DNA of 10,700 nt from Synechococcales cyanobacterium PMM_0003 (GTDB taxonomy: Bacteria; Cyanobacteriota; Cyanobacteriia; Pseudanabaenales; Pseudanabaenaceae), in the NCBI GenBank assembly GCA_949128015.1, contig CASBRC010000293.1, positions 1-10,700 of the forward strand, given 5' to 3'. Below are positions 6,827 to 10,700 of this stretch, in pieces (the stretch's first letter is position 1; each line of letters opens with the position of its first letter). The notes under the pieces were generated by a model. The model was not told where the DNA came from. It saw only the letters and a list, made by a program, of their open reading frames with translations, and searched no databases. The position numbers and the translations under genes are program-made.

Positions 6827-7021
6827 TTAGCCGCCCCAGTTGAGGTTAACGCCATCAAGTAGCAAGGAAGAATTGTACAACTGGAGGATGATTACCAGAA
6901 ATACAAGGAACAAGCCCATGAATACAGCCATGAGGGGTGTGGTTCCCCAACCGCGAGAGACCTTACCGTATTCTGCATTCAGGGGTCTGAGGATATCGCC
7001 AAGGCGGGTACGTTGTGACAT
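6827..7021 (-). CDS. psbH: Photosystem II protein H
   Basis: This is a 64-residue single-pass subunit of the photosystem II core, in the thylakoid membrane next to CP47, needed for stable PSII assembly and electron flow on the acceptor side. The N-terminal cytoplasmic part [20 protein letters not shown] and the WGTTPLM motif before the transmembrane helix (about 29-49, rich in F, L, V and I) are typical of cyanobacterial PsbH. The C-terminal [12 protein letters not shown] lies on the lumenal side. Length fits the family. It is transcribed divergently from psbN from a 77-bp spacer. A Shine-Dalgarno sequence close to the ATG is weak. In chloroplasts psbN likewise lies antisense next to psbH, so the pairing is ancient. 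Confidence 0.97.
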   Translation of the reverse strand: MSQRTRLGDILRPLNAEYGKVSRGWGTTPLMAVFMGLFLVFLVIILQLYNSSLLLDGVNLNWGG

Positions 7022-7054
7022 AACTTTATCTTGTTAAAAGGATTGTTACAAAAT

Positions 7055-7082
7055 AGTATAATTGTAATTAAGAATAACTCAA
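7055..7082 (-). promoter_or_regulatory. Probable psbH promoter
   Basis: On the minus strand, TTGAGT (7077-7082) is followed after 16 bp by TATACT (7055-7060), a good match to a sigma-70-type promoter. Transcription would begin near 7048, leaving a leader of about 27 nt before the psbH ATG. The -10 box overlaps the plus-strand TATAAT used for psbN. Confidence 0.6.
7057..7062 (+). promoter_or_regulatory. Probable psbN -10 box
   Basis: This is a consensus TATAAT located 36 bp before the psbN ATG. No clear -35 hexamer sits 16-18 bp upstream, so activity may depend on another factor. It overlaps the psbH -10 box on the other strand by four bases, so the two promoters probably exclude each other. 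Confidence 0.5.
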
Positions 7083-7098
7083 ATCATTGGTTCAATTT

Positions 7099-7230
7099 AT
7101 GGAAAATGCAACTTCGATCGCGGTGACTGTTGCCGTATGTGTAATCTGTTTGACTGCCTATGCGATATATGTGTCGTTTGGACCACCCAATAAGCAACTA
7201 GTCGATCAGTTTGAAGAACACGAAGATTAA
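7099..7230 (+). CDS. psbN: Photosystem II assembly protein PsbN
   Basis: This small gene encodes 43 residues beginning MENATSIAVTVAVCVICLTA, with one transmembrane helix (about 5-25) and then the characteristic YVSFGPPNKQLVDQFEEHED tail. The FGPP-K-L-DPF/DQFEEHED ending is diagnostic of PsbN. PsbN was first called a photosystem II subunit. Work on the chloroplast protein indicates it is an assembly or repair factor, not a stable subunit. It lies head to head with psbH, as in other cyanobacteria. The ATG has no clear ribosome binding site. moaE begins 49 nt after its stop on the same strand and could be read from the same transcript, since no hairpin separates them. Confidence 0.95.
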   Translation: MENATSIAVTVAVCVICLTAYAIYVSFGPPNKQLVDQFEEHED

Positions 7231-7279
7231 TTTAAATAAGCCGTGCATAATCCTTGATTGAAGCGGTTTAGATGAGTGT

Positions 7280-7705
7280 ATGACTAATAATTTTCGACTG
7301 ACTGATGATGTCTTAGATGTGTCGGCTGTCTATGCGATCGCCGACAATGCCCGCAATGGTGCAGTTGTGCTGATGAGTGGCATGGTACGCAATCAAACTG
7401 GGGGAAGATCCGTTGATTATTTAGAATATCAAGCCTATGAGTCCATGGCTTTGCAAGTTTTCCAAGAAATTTGCGATCGCAGCCACGATAAATTTCCAGA
7501 TATTACTGAAGTAGTTATTCATCATCGCCTTGGTAGACTCAGAATTGGCGAAATTAGCGTTTTAGTTGCTGTTGGTTCACCGCATCGCTCGGAGGCATTT
7601 GAGGCTTGTCGTTTTGCGATCGACACTTTAAAAACAGATGCGCCGATCTGGAAAAAAGAATTTTGGCTTGACGGGGTTAGTAGTTGGGTAAATTGTCCTA
7701 TATAA
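7280..7705 (+). CDS. moaE: Molybdopterin synthase catalytic (large) subunit MoaE
   Basis: MoaE, with thiocarboxylated MoaD as sulfur donor, converts precursor Z (cPMP) to molybdopterin in the cytoplasm, for enzymes such as nitrate reductase. The 141-residue protein has normal family length. Visible features are GAVVLMSGMVRNQTGGRSV (27-45), LEYQAYESMA (48-57), HHRLGRLRIGE (81-91), VGSPHRSEAFEACRFAIDTLK (98-118) and TDAPIWKKE (119-127). K118 and K125 correspond to the catalytic lysines K119 and K126 of E. coli MoaE. ATG 7280 directly precedes the conserved N-terminus; its ribosome binding site is weak. No moaD is present nearby. A short terminator hairpin starts at the final base of its stop codon. 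Confidence 0.96.
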   Translation: MTNNFRLTDDVLDVSAVYAIADNARNGAVVLMSGMVRNQTGGRSVDYLEYQAYESMALQVFQEICDRSHDKFPDITEVVIHHRLGRLRIGEISVLVAVGSPHRSEAFEACRFAIDTLKTDAPIWKKEFWLDGVSSWVNCPI

Positions 7706-7729
7706 AAAAAGGCGCATTGCGCCTTTTTT
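7705..7729 (+). terminator. Intrinsic terminator of moaE
   Basis: The 11-bp perfect stem AAAAAAGGCGC-ATT-GCGCCTTTTTT has a 3-nt loop and six Ts on its descending arm. It starts at the last base of the moaE stop codon. The glycosylase ATG is only 15 nt downstream, so that gene either relies on readthrough or has a promoter within or upstream of the hairpin. Confidence 0.85.
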
Positions 7730-7743
7730 GTTGAGAATTTTTT

Positions 7744-8319
7744 ATGCTGCTAGAAAAAAGTTTTTTTACACGACCTGCGGATGTAGTTGCCCCTAATTTA
7801 TTGGGATGCAAAATAGTACGGCGGATTGATGGCATCGAATACCGAGGCTTAATAGTCGAAACCGAAGCTTATGACGCAAGCGATCCCGCTTGTCATGGCT
7901 ATCGTCGTAAAACTGAGCGCAATCAGGCGATTTTTGGCGAACCTTGTACAGCCTATGTCTATTTAATTTATGGGATTTATCATTGCGTTAATATCGTCAC
8001 CGATCGCAAAGATTTTTGCAGTGCCGTATTAATTCGGGCAATCGAATGCGATCGCGTACCAAGTTGGAGCAACCCCAAAGATAAACCACATCGAGCTGGG
8101 GCAGGACCTGGTAAACTTTGCCGATTATTGAAAATTGATCGTCAACTTGATGGTGTAAAGTTGCATCCCGATTTTGATTTGTGGCTAGAATCGCGATCGC
8201 CAGATTTTGCTGAACCAATTTTTCAAACCACCAGAATCGGAATTACGCAAGGAGTAGACATTCCGTGGCGCTGGTATTTATGCGATCGTCCCTCTGTATC
8301 CCGAAAAGCGCAAAAATAA
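7744..8319 (+). CDS. mpg: DNA-3-methyladenine glycosylase (AAG/MPG family)
   Basis: This base-excision repair enzyme removes alkylated and deaminated purines such as 3-methyladenine and hypoxanthine from DNA. The 191-residue protein carries the family blocks: ARP-type N-terminus FFTRPADVVAPNLLGC, GLIVETEAYDASDPACHGY (36-53), TERNQAIFG (57-65), AYVYLIYGIYHCVN (70-83), AVLIRAIE (94-101), GAGPGKLCRLL (119-129), and RIGIT plus IPWRWYL near the end. By comparison with human AAG, E41 is the catalytic acid (E125), Y43 stacks on the base (Y127), H51 matches H136, and Y73/Y76 match Y159 and the intercalating Y162. All are present. The last nine codons (PSVSRKAQK) lie within or next to the left arm of a 31-bp hairpin, so the C-terminus appears shaped by a palindrome. 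It follows the moaE terminator by 14 nt. Confidence 0.93.
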   Translation: MLLEKSFFTRPADVVAPNLLGCKIVRRIDGIEYRGLIVETEAYDASDPACHGYRRKTERNQAIFGEPCTAYVYLIYGIYHCVNIVTDRKDFCSAVLIRAIECDRVPSWSNPKDKPHRAGAGPGKLCRLLKIDRQLDGVKLHPDFDLWLESRSPDFAEPIFQTTRIGITQGVDIPWRWYLCDRPSVSRKAQK

Positions 8320-8362
8320 AGGCGGTGCATAGCACCGCCTTTATTTCTGCGCTTTTCGGGAT
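8298..8362. terminator. 31-bp hairpin overlapping the 3' end of the glycosylase gene
   Basis: Left arm 8298-8328 and right arm 8332-8362 are complementary at 30 of 31 positions, with an ATA loop. The inner part AAAGGCGGTGC / GCACCGCCTTT resembles the stems at 4329-4361 and 9145-9185. The outer part ATCCCGAAAAGCGC encodes the last codons of the upstream gene, and the stop codon (8317-8319) lies in the left arm. Probably it terminates the glycosylase transcript and protects its 3' end. Confidence 0.8.
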
Positions 8363-8386
8363 CAGCACTTTGGATTAAAACAACCC

Positions 8387-8443
8387 AAAGCCGAATAAAG
8401 TTTGAGACAGCGCTCCGCGCTGTCTCAAACTTTATTCGGCTTT
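8387..8443. repeat. Perfect 27-bp hairpin, ACAGCGC-core type
   Basis: Left arm 8387-8413 and right arm 8417-8443 are exact reverse complements with a TCC loop. The tip reads ACAGCGC-TCC-GCGCTGT and the outer stem starts AAAGCCGAATAAAG. It lies 25 nt after the glycosylase hairpin with no gene between, so it is not needed as that gene's first terminator. As DNA it could extrude as a cruciform. Confidence 0.9.
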
Positions 8444-8446
8444 ATG

Positions 8447-8463
8447 ACAGCGCGGAGCGCTGT
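8447..8463. repeat. Second ACAGCGC core, inverted
   Basis: ACAGCGC-GGA-GCGCTGT is the exact reverse complement of the core 8407-8423 of the hairpin just upstream, without its long outer arms. It can form its own 7-bp hairpin or pair with parts of the neighbouring one. It supports the idea that the core is a repeated element in its own right. Confidence 0.85.
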
Positions 8464-8528
8464 AAATATATTGATAACTTTAGAAATAACCTTTTCATAA
8501 CTTTTGGATAAATAAATATTGAGATTAG

Positions 8529-8555
8529 GAAGTAGGATATGTGCATGAAGTAGGA
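8529..8555 (+). repeat. Direct repeat pair GAAGTAGGA
   Basis: GAAGTAGGA occurs at 8529-8537 and 8547-8555, an 18-bp centre-to-centre spacing, close to two helical turns less a few bases. It lies far upstream of the STAS gene. It could be a paired binding site, but in AT-rich DNA chance is possible. Confidence 0.45.
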
Positions 8556-8646
8556 AACTACAGATACATAACCACAAAAAATATTTAACCAGTTAATTAT
8601 TTAAATGATAACCAACTGTTTAAATCAAATATTTCCTTCAAAGAAT

Positions 8647-8669
8647 TTATCCAGACAGTTATCCAGACA
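8647..8669 (+). repeat. 12-bp period direct repeat TTATCCAGACA
   Basis: TTATCCAGACA is repeated twice (8647-8657 and 8659-8669) with one base between, about 75 bp upstream of the STAS ATG. Both copies are exact over 11 bp. The position suits an activator or repressor site, but no promoter is identified to anchor that reading. Confidence 0.6.
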
Positions 8670-8742
8670 TTTCAATTAACACTTGATTAAATTAATTTAA
8701 ATATTTTTAACGCCTCGCAGTTGGGGAAAGGAGAGAAAGATC

Positions 8743-9060
8743 ATGCGTATAGAAGTAATGCAACCAACGGGGCATCTTAATGCCACTAGTACGAATTATT
8801 TTCGTCAGCAAGCTAGTCATGTTTTAGATCGTAAACCTGATGTACTGCTTATTGACCTGAAACATTTAAAACAAATGGATAGCTCAGGTTTGGGGGCTTT
8901 GATTTTTGCTTTGAGGAGTGCTAAGGCGATCGGATGCAAGCTGGTTCTCTGCTCAATCAGTGAATATATTGACTTTTTGTTAGAGGCAACCTCAATGAAG
9001 TCTTTATTTGATGTATTTGAAAGTCGTAGTCAGTTTGAACGTTCTTTAAAAAAAGTGTAA
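8743..9060 (+). CDS. STAS-domain protein (anti-sigma factor antagonist family)
   Basis: This is a 105-residue protein made of a single STAS domain. Members of this family bind a partner-switching anti-sigma factor or kinase and are controlled by serine phosphorylation. The opening strand leads to PTGHLNATST (8-17), which matches the G-x-L-D/N-A motif. DVLLIDLKHLKQMDSSGLGAL (33-53) holds the phosphorylation loop; S47, the first serine of DSSG, aligns with S58 of B. subtilis SpoIIAA. KLVLCSIS and the closing LFDVFESRSQFERSL complete the fold. AAAGGAG 9 nt upstream is the strongest ribosome binding site in the window. No anti-sigma factor, sigma factor or PP2C phosphatase gene is adjacent, so the partner is unknown. 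Cyanobacteria use such proteins in stress, motility and carbon responses; which applies here cannot be told. Confidence 0.88.
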   Translation: MRIEVMQPTGHLNATSTNYFRQQASHVLDRKPDVLLIDLKHLKQMDSSGLGALIFALRSAKAIGCKLVLCSISEYIDFLLEATSMKSLFDVFESRSQFERSLKKV

Positions 9061-9071
9061 TCAAACTTTAC

Positions 9072-9140
9072 TCCTATCCCCATCTCAGTCAAGAATTAGC
9101 AGCACTACACCACCAATTCTTGACTGGGATGGGGATAGGA
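9072..9140. repeat. 26-bp hairpin with 17-nt loop after the STAS gene
   Basis: Left arm 9072-9097 and right arm 9115-9140 pair at 25 of 26 positions, with the exception a possible G-U pair in plus-strand RNA. Unlike the other hairpins here it has a large loop, AGCAGCACTACACCACC (9098-9114). It begins 11 nt after the STAS stop codon and is followed 4 nt later by a second hairpin. Confidence 0.85.
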
Positions 9141-9144
9141 ACCA

Positions 9145-9185
9145 AAAAAGAGAGAGGTGGTGCTTTGCACCGCCTCTCTCTTTTT
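9145..9185 (+). terminator. Intrinsic terminator after the STAS gene
   Basis: The 19-bp stem (9145-9163 with 9167-9185) has a TTT loop, one G-U wobble, and begins AAAAAGAGAGAGG and ends CCTCTCTCTTTTT. A further T-rich run continues to 9191. The tip GGTGGTGC-TTT-GCACCGCC resembles the one at 8321-8339. It is a strong rho-independent terminator. Confidence 0.9.
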
Positions 9186-9278
9186 ATTTTTGACACTGGC
9201 GATCCATATAACAAAGCGATACAAATATTGTTAAAATCTCCCCATCAAACTGACTGATCGTAATAGATAAAATAAACC

Positions 9279-9725
9279 ATGGAACCACAAGAAAACCCTG
9301 TTGAAGTAACCTCAGAAGCTGCTGCTGAAGAAAAAGAAATCCTCAAAGAAGTCCTTACTAGACCAAAACCGATGGCAACTACCACTGAGCCAGCACAATC
9401 AATAGCAGCTACTCCCGAATCTGACACACTCCAAGTGAGCGACGATCTTTGGGAAAAAGCCAAACAGCTTTGGCAGGAGTACTTTGGCGAAGGAAAAAAA
9501 TTGAATCTAACGATCATCATTGCTGTAATCGCCACTATTCCCGTATTGACTGCCACTTCGTTACTTTTAGATTTCTTAAATAAATTCCCTTTATTACCTA
9601 GCCTATTTGAATTAGTTGGCTTTGGTTATTCGGTATGGTTTGTCTATCGATACCTGTTACTTGCCAATACTCGTAAAGAGCTAACTGATGCAATCATCGG
9701 TTTAAAAGACAAAGTTTTTGGCTAA
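9279..9725 (+). CDS. CAAD-domain membrane protein (CurT/CURT1-like)
   Basis: This is a 148-residue membrane protein. An acidic, Glu/Ala/Thr-rich and probably disordered N-terminus (about 1-52) leads into VSDDLWEKAKQLWQEYFGEGKK, an amphipathic helix, then two transmembrane helices (about 76-98 and 105-128) joined by a short loop with prolines. A C-terminal amphipathic helix NTRKELTDAIIGLKDKVFG closes it. This pattern and the SVWFVYRYLLLANTRKEL block are characteristic of the CAAD domain, found attached to some cyanobacterial aminoacyl-tRNA synthetases and in stand-alone CurT, which curves thylakoid membranes. A stand-alone form like this is most likely CurT-like, but cyanobacteria can have several CAAD proteins, so no gene symbol is given. 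No clear ribosome binding site precedes the ATG. It sits between strong terminators and is probably monocistronic. Confidence 0.85.
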   Translation: MEPQENPVEVTSEAAAEEKEILKEVLTRPKPMATTTEPAQSIAATPESDTLQVSDDLWEKAKQLWQEYFGEGKKLNLTIIIAVIATIPVLTATSLLLDFLNKFPLLPSLFELVGFGYSVWFVYRYLLLANTRKELTDAIIGLKDKVFG

Positions 9726-9735
9726 AATTAAATCC

Positions 9736-9790
9736 AAAACCGAAAAAGCTGTAGCGCACGCGCAGCGTGCGCTACAGCTTTTTCGGTTTT
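9736..9790. terminator. Perfect 26-bp hairpin after the CAAD gene, GCACGC-core type
   Basis: Left arm 9736-9761 and right arm 9765-9790 are exact reverse complements with a GCA loop. The stem runs AAAACCGAAAAAGCTGTAGC to the tip GCGCACGC-GCA-GCGTGCGC, the same 19-bp core as at 5705-5723. The T-rich descending arm (GCTTTTTCGGTTTT) suits termination of the CAAD transcript, 10 nt after its stop. Confidence 0.9.
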
Positions 9791-9942
9791 AAGGGTTCTT
9801 GTGCGCACCTACTTAGCTTTAGTACCCTTTTTTTATAAGCGTAATGTTTAGAGCTAGGATATTAGCAAAGTAAAGCAAAATCAAAAATTGTTAAGCTGTT
9901 ACATAAGCAGTATTGGGAAATGAAGAGGTATATACGTCAGGT
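9791..9942 (+). promoter_or_regulatory. dnaK upstream region
   Basis: This is the expected location of the dnaK promoter. AAGGGT (9791-9796) can pair with ACCCTT (9823-9828), immediately followed by Ts to about 9834; inside that loop lies the palindrome GTGCGCAC. This could be a weak terminator or attenuator ahead of dnaK. I see no CIRCE element (TTAGCACTC-N9-GAGTGCTAA), so HrcA control from this region is not supported. GAAGAGG (9922-9928) is 14 nt from the ATG, rather far for a ribosome binding site. Confidence 0.35.
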
Positions 9943-10700
9943 ATGGGAAAAATTGTAGGTATTGACTTGGGTACGACAAACTCTGTGGTAGCCGTTATGG
10001 AAGGTGGCAAACCCATAGTGATTGCAAACTCAGAAGGTAGCCGCACCACTCCCTCGGTTGTTAGCTTTACTAAAGATGGCGAACGTCTCGTCGGACAAAT
10101 GGCACGTCGGCAAGCAGTGCTAAATCCTGACAATACCTTTTATTCTGTTAAGCGTTTTATCGGACGCAAGCATAGTGAACTCTCGGCAGAAACAAAGCGA
10201 GTTCCTTACACAGTGCGTCGTGACGATCAAGGCAATATCAAATTACGCAGTTCCAGACTGGAAAAGGATTTTGCGCCCGAAGAAATTTCGGCAATGGTAA
10301 TCCGCAAACTCGTTGATGAGGCGAGTCGTTATTTGGGCGAACCTGTAACAGGGGCTGTCATTACGGTTCCTGCTTACTTTAATGATTCGCAAAGACAAGC
10401 CACCAAAGATGCTGGCCGAATTGCGGGGATTGAAGTTAAGCGCATCTTAAATGAACCAACGGCTGCTTCGTTAGCCTATGGCTTAGATAAAAAATCTAAC
10501 AAGAAAATTTTAGTGTTTGATCTCGGCGGCGGCACGTTTGATGTGTCGGTGCTAGAGGTAAGCGACGGATTATTTGAGGTAAAGGCAACAACGGGCGATA
10601 CGCAGTTAGGCGGCGATGATTTTGATCGCCAAATTGTGAATTATCTCGCTGAAGAATTTCTCAAATCCGATGGCGTGGATCTGCGTAAAGAGCGTCAAGC
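9943..10700 (+). CDS. dnaK: Chaperone protein DnaK (Hsp70), 5' part (cut by window edge)
   Basis: These are the first 252 codons of an Hsp70, covering most of the ATPase domain; the substrate-binding domain lies beyond the window. The protein starts [22 protein letters not shown]. It shows the phosphate-binding loop GIDLGTTNS (6-14), catalytic K70, the [21 protein letters not shown] block (138-158), [11 protein letters not shown] with E171, and the second phosphate loop [15 protein letters not shown] (191-205), then [11 protein letters not shown] (218-228). Everything needed for ATP hydrolysis in this part is present. Cyanobacteria encode several DnaK proteins. The [14 protein letters not shown] segment and [11 protein letters not shown] fit the housekeeping DnaK2 type better than DnaK3, from memory of those sequences and so only tentative. 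No grpE or dnaJ is seen upstream; downstream is unseen. Confidence 0.96.
   Translation, partial: MGKIVGIDLGTTNSVVAVMEGGKPIVIANSEGSRTTPSVVSFTKDGERLVGQMARRQAVLNPDNTFYSVKRFIGRKHSELSAETKRVPYTVRRDDQGNIKLRSSRLEKDFAPEEISAMVIRKLVDEASRYLGEPVTGAVITVPAYFNDSQRQATKDAGRIAGIEVKRILNEPTAASLAYGLDKKSNKKILVFDLGGGTFDVSVLEVSDGLFEVKATTGDTQLGGDDFDRQIVNYLAEEFLKSDGVDLRKERQ

Larger units (their letters stand above)
587..8200. repeat. HIP1 octamers (GCGATCGC), twelve copies
   Basis: The cyanobacterial highly iterated palindrome GCGATCGC begins at 587, 1682, 2182, 2723, 3186, 3769, 4281, 5933, 7334, 7473, 8048 and 8193. About 0.2 copies would be expected by chance in DNA of this length. All twelve fall inside coding regions (murI, both amidases, pth, moaE and the glycosylase); none is intergenic and none lies in the dnaK part. 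This is a taxon marker, not a local functional element. Confidence 0.95.
8464..8742 (+). promoter_or_regulatory. AT-rich leader upstream of the STAS gene
   Basis: With the hairpins at 8320-8463, this makes a stretch of over 400 bp without a gene. It is strongly AT-rich and has stop codons in all frames. It contains two direct repeat pairs, GAAGTAGGA (8529-8537 and 8547-8555) and TTATCCAGACA (8647-8657 and 8659-8669), that could be regulator sites. I found no convincing -35/-10 pair and no recognisable RNA gene. The strong ribosome binding site AAAGGAG (8727-8733) ends 9 nt before the ATG. Confidence 0.4.

Noticed and set aside
6840..7037. Plus-strand frame opposite psbH
   Set aside because: Shadow of psbH; its peptide has no recognisable features.
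8464..8742. A tRNA, Yfr-type small RNA or CRISPR leader in the long gap
   Set aside because: No cloverleaf, no conserved Yfr motif and no repeat-spacer array could be found by eye.
9190..9195. TTGACA as a -35 box for the CAAD gene
   Set aside because: It is a perfect hexamer, but no -10-like sequence lies 15-19 bp downstream, and it overlaps the T-tail of the preceding terminator.
9245..9556. Minus-strand frame opposite the CAAD gene
   Set aside because: Shadow frame; the plus-strand product has clear membrane helices and family motifs.
9791..9942. CIRCE/HrcA operator upstream of dnaK
   Set aside because: No TTAGCACTC-type inverted repeat is present.
9891..10133. Minus-strand 80-codon frame over the dnaK start
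   Set aside because: Antisense to the highly conserved N-terminus of DnaK.

Overview
The window looks like an ordinary, gene-dense stretch of a cyanobacterial chromosome. The evidence is two photosystem II genes (psbH and psbN, head to head), a CAAD/CurT-type thylakoid membrane protein, tandem AMIN-domain murein amidases, and twelve copies of the cyanobacterial HIP1 octamer GCGATCGC where about 0.2 would be expected by chance. The AT-rich intergenic DNA and gene content would fit a filamentous Pseudanabaena-like organism, but that level of placement is a guess. I see no transposase, phage gene, CRISPR array, rRNA or tRNA.

Layout. 1-257 (-): 5' part of inorganic pyrophosphatase (ppa). 441-4328 (+): a peptidoglycan cluster of glutamate racemase (murI) followed by two paralogous, secreted AmiC-type N-acetylmuramoyl-L-alanine amidases. 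Both amidases probably start at TTG codons 7 nt behind an identical GGGAG ribosome binding site, and a perfect 24-bp palindrome lies between them. 4367-5509 (-): a nucleotide-sugar pyrophosphorylase with a beta-helix tail, convergent with the amidases. 5761-6718 (-): tatA then pth, overlapping by 8 nt. 6827-7021 (-) psbH and 7099-7230 (+) psbN, a 43-aa gene, share a 77-bp divergent promoter region. 7280-7705 (+) moaE. 7744-8319 (+) a 3-methyladenine DNA glycosylase (AAG family). 8743-9060 (+) a lone STAS-domain protein behind a long AT-rich leader. 9279-9725 (+) a CAAD-domain membrane protein. 9943 to the end (+): the 5' third of dnaK.

The genes are mostly housekeeping: phosphate metabolism, cell wall synthesis and remodelling, protein export, translation quality control, photosystem II assembly, molybdenum cofactor synthesis, DNA repair and protein folding. 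The clearest local functional unit is murI with the two amidases: murI supplies D-glutamate for peptidoglycan, and AmiC enzymes cut peptidoglycan at septa. In heterocyst-forming relatives, amidases of this type drill the septal nanopores used for cell-cell communication.

The most unusual aspect is the non-coding DNA. Nearly every 3' end carries a long, nearly perfect hairpin (stems of 11 to about 40 bp with 3-nt loops), and several share a core of the form GCACGC-NNN-GCGTGC or ACAGCGC-NNN-GCGCTGT. One hairpin encodes the C-terminus of its gene, and one pair forms a possible two-hairpin module with loop-stem complementarity. I see nothing that amounts to a new multi-gene system.
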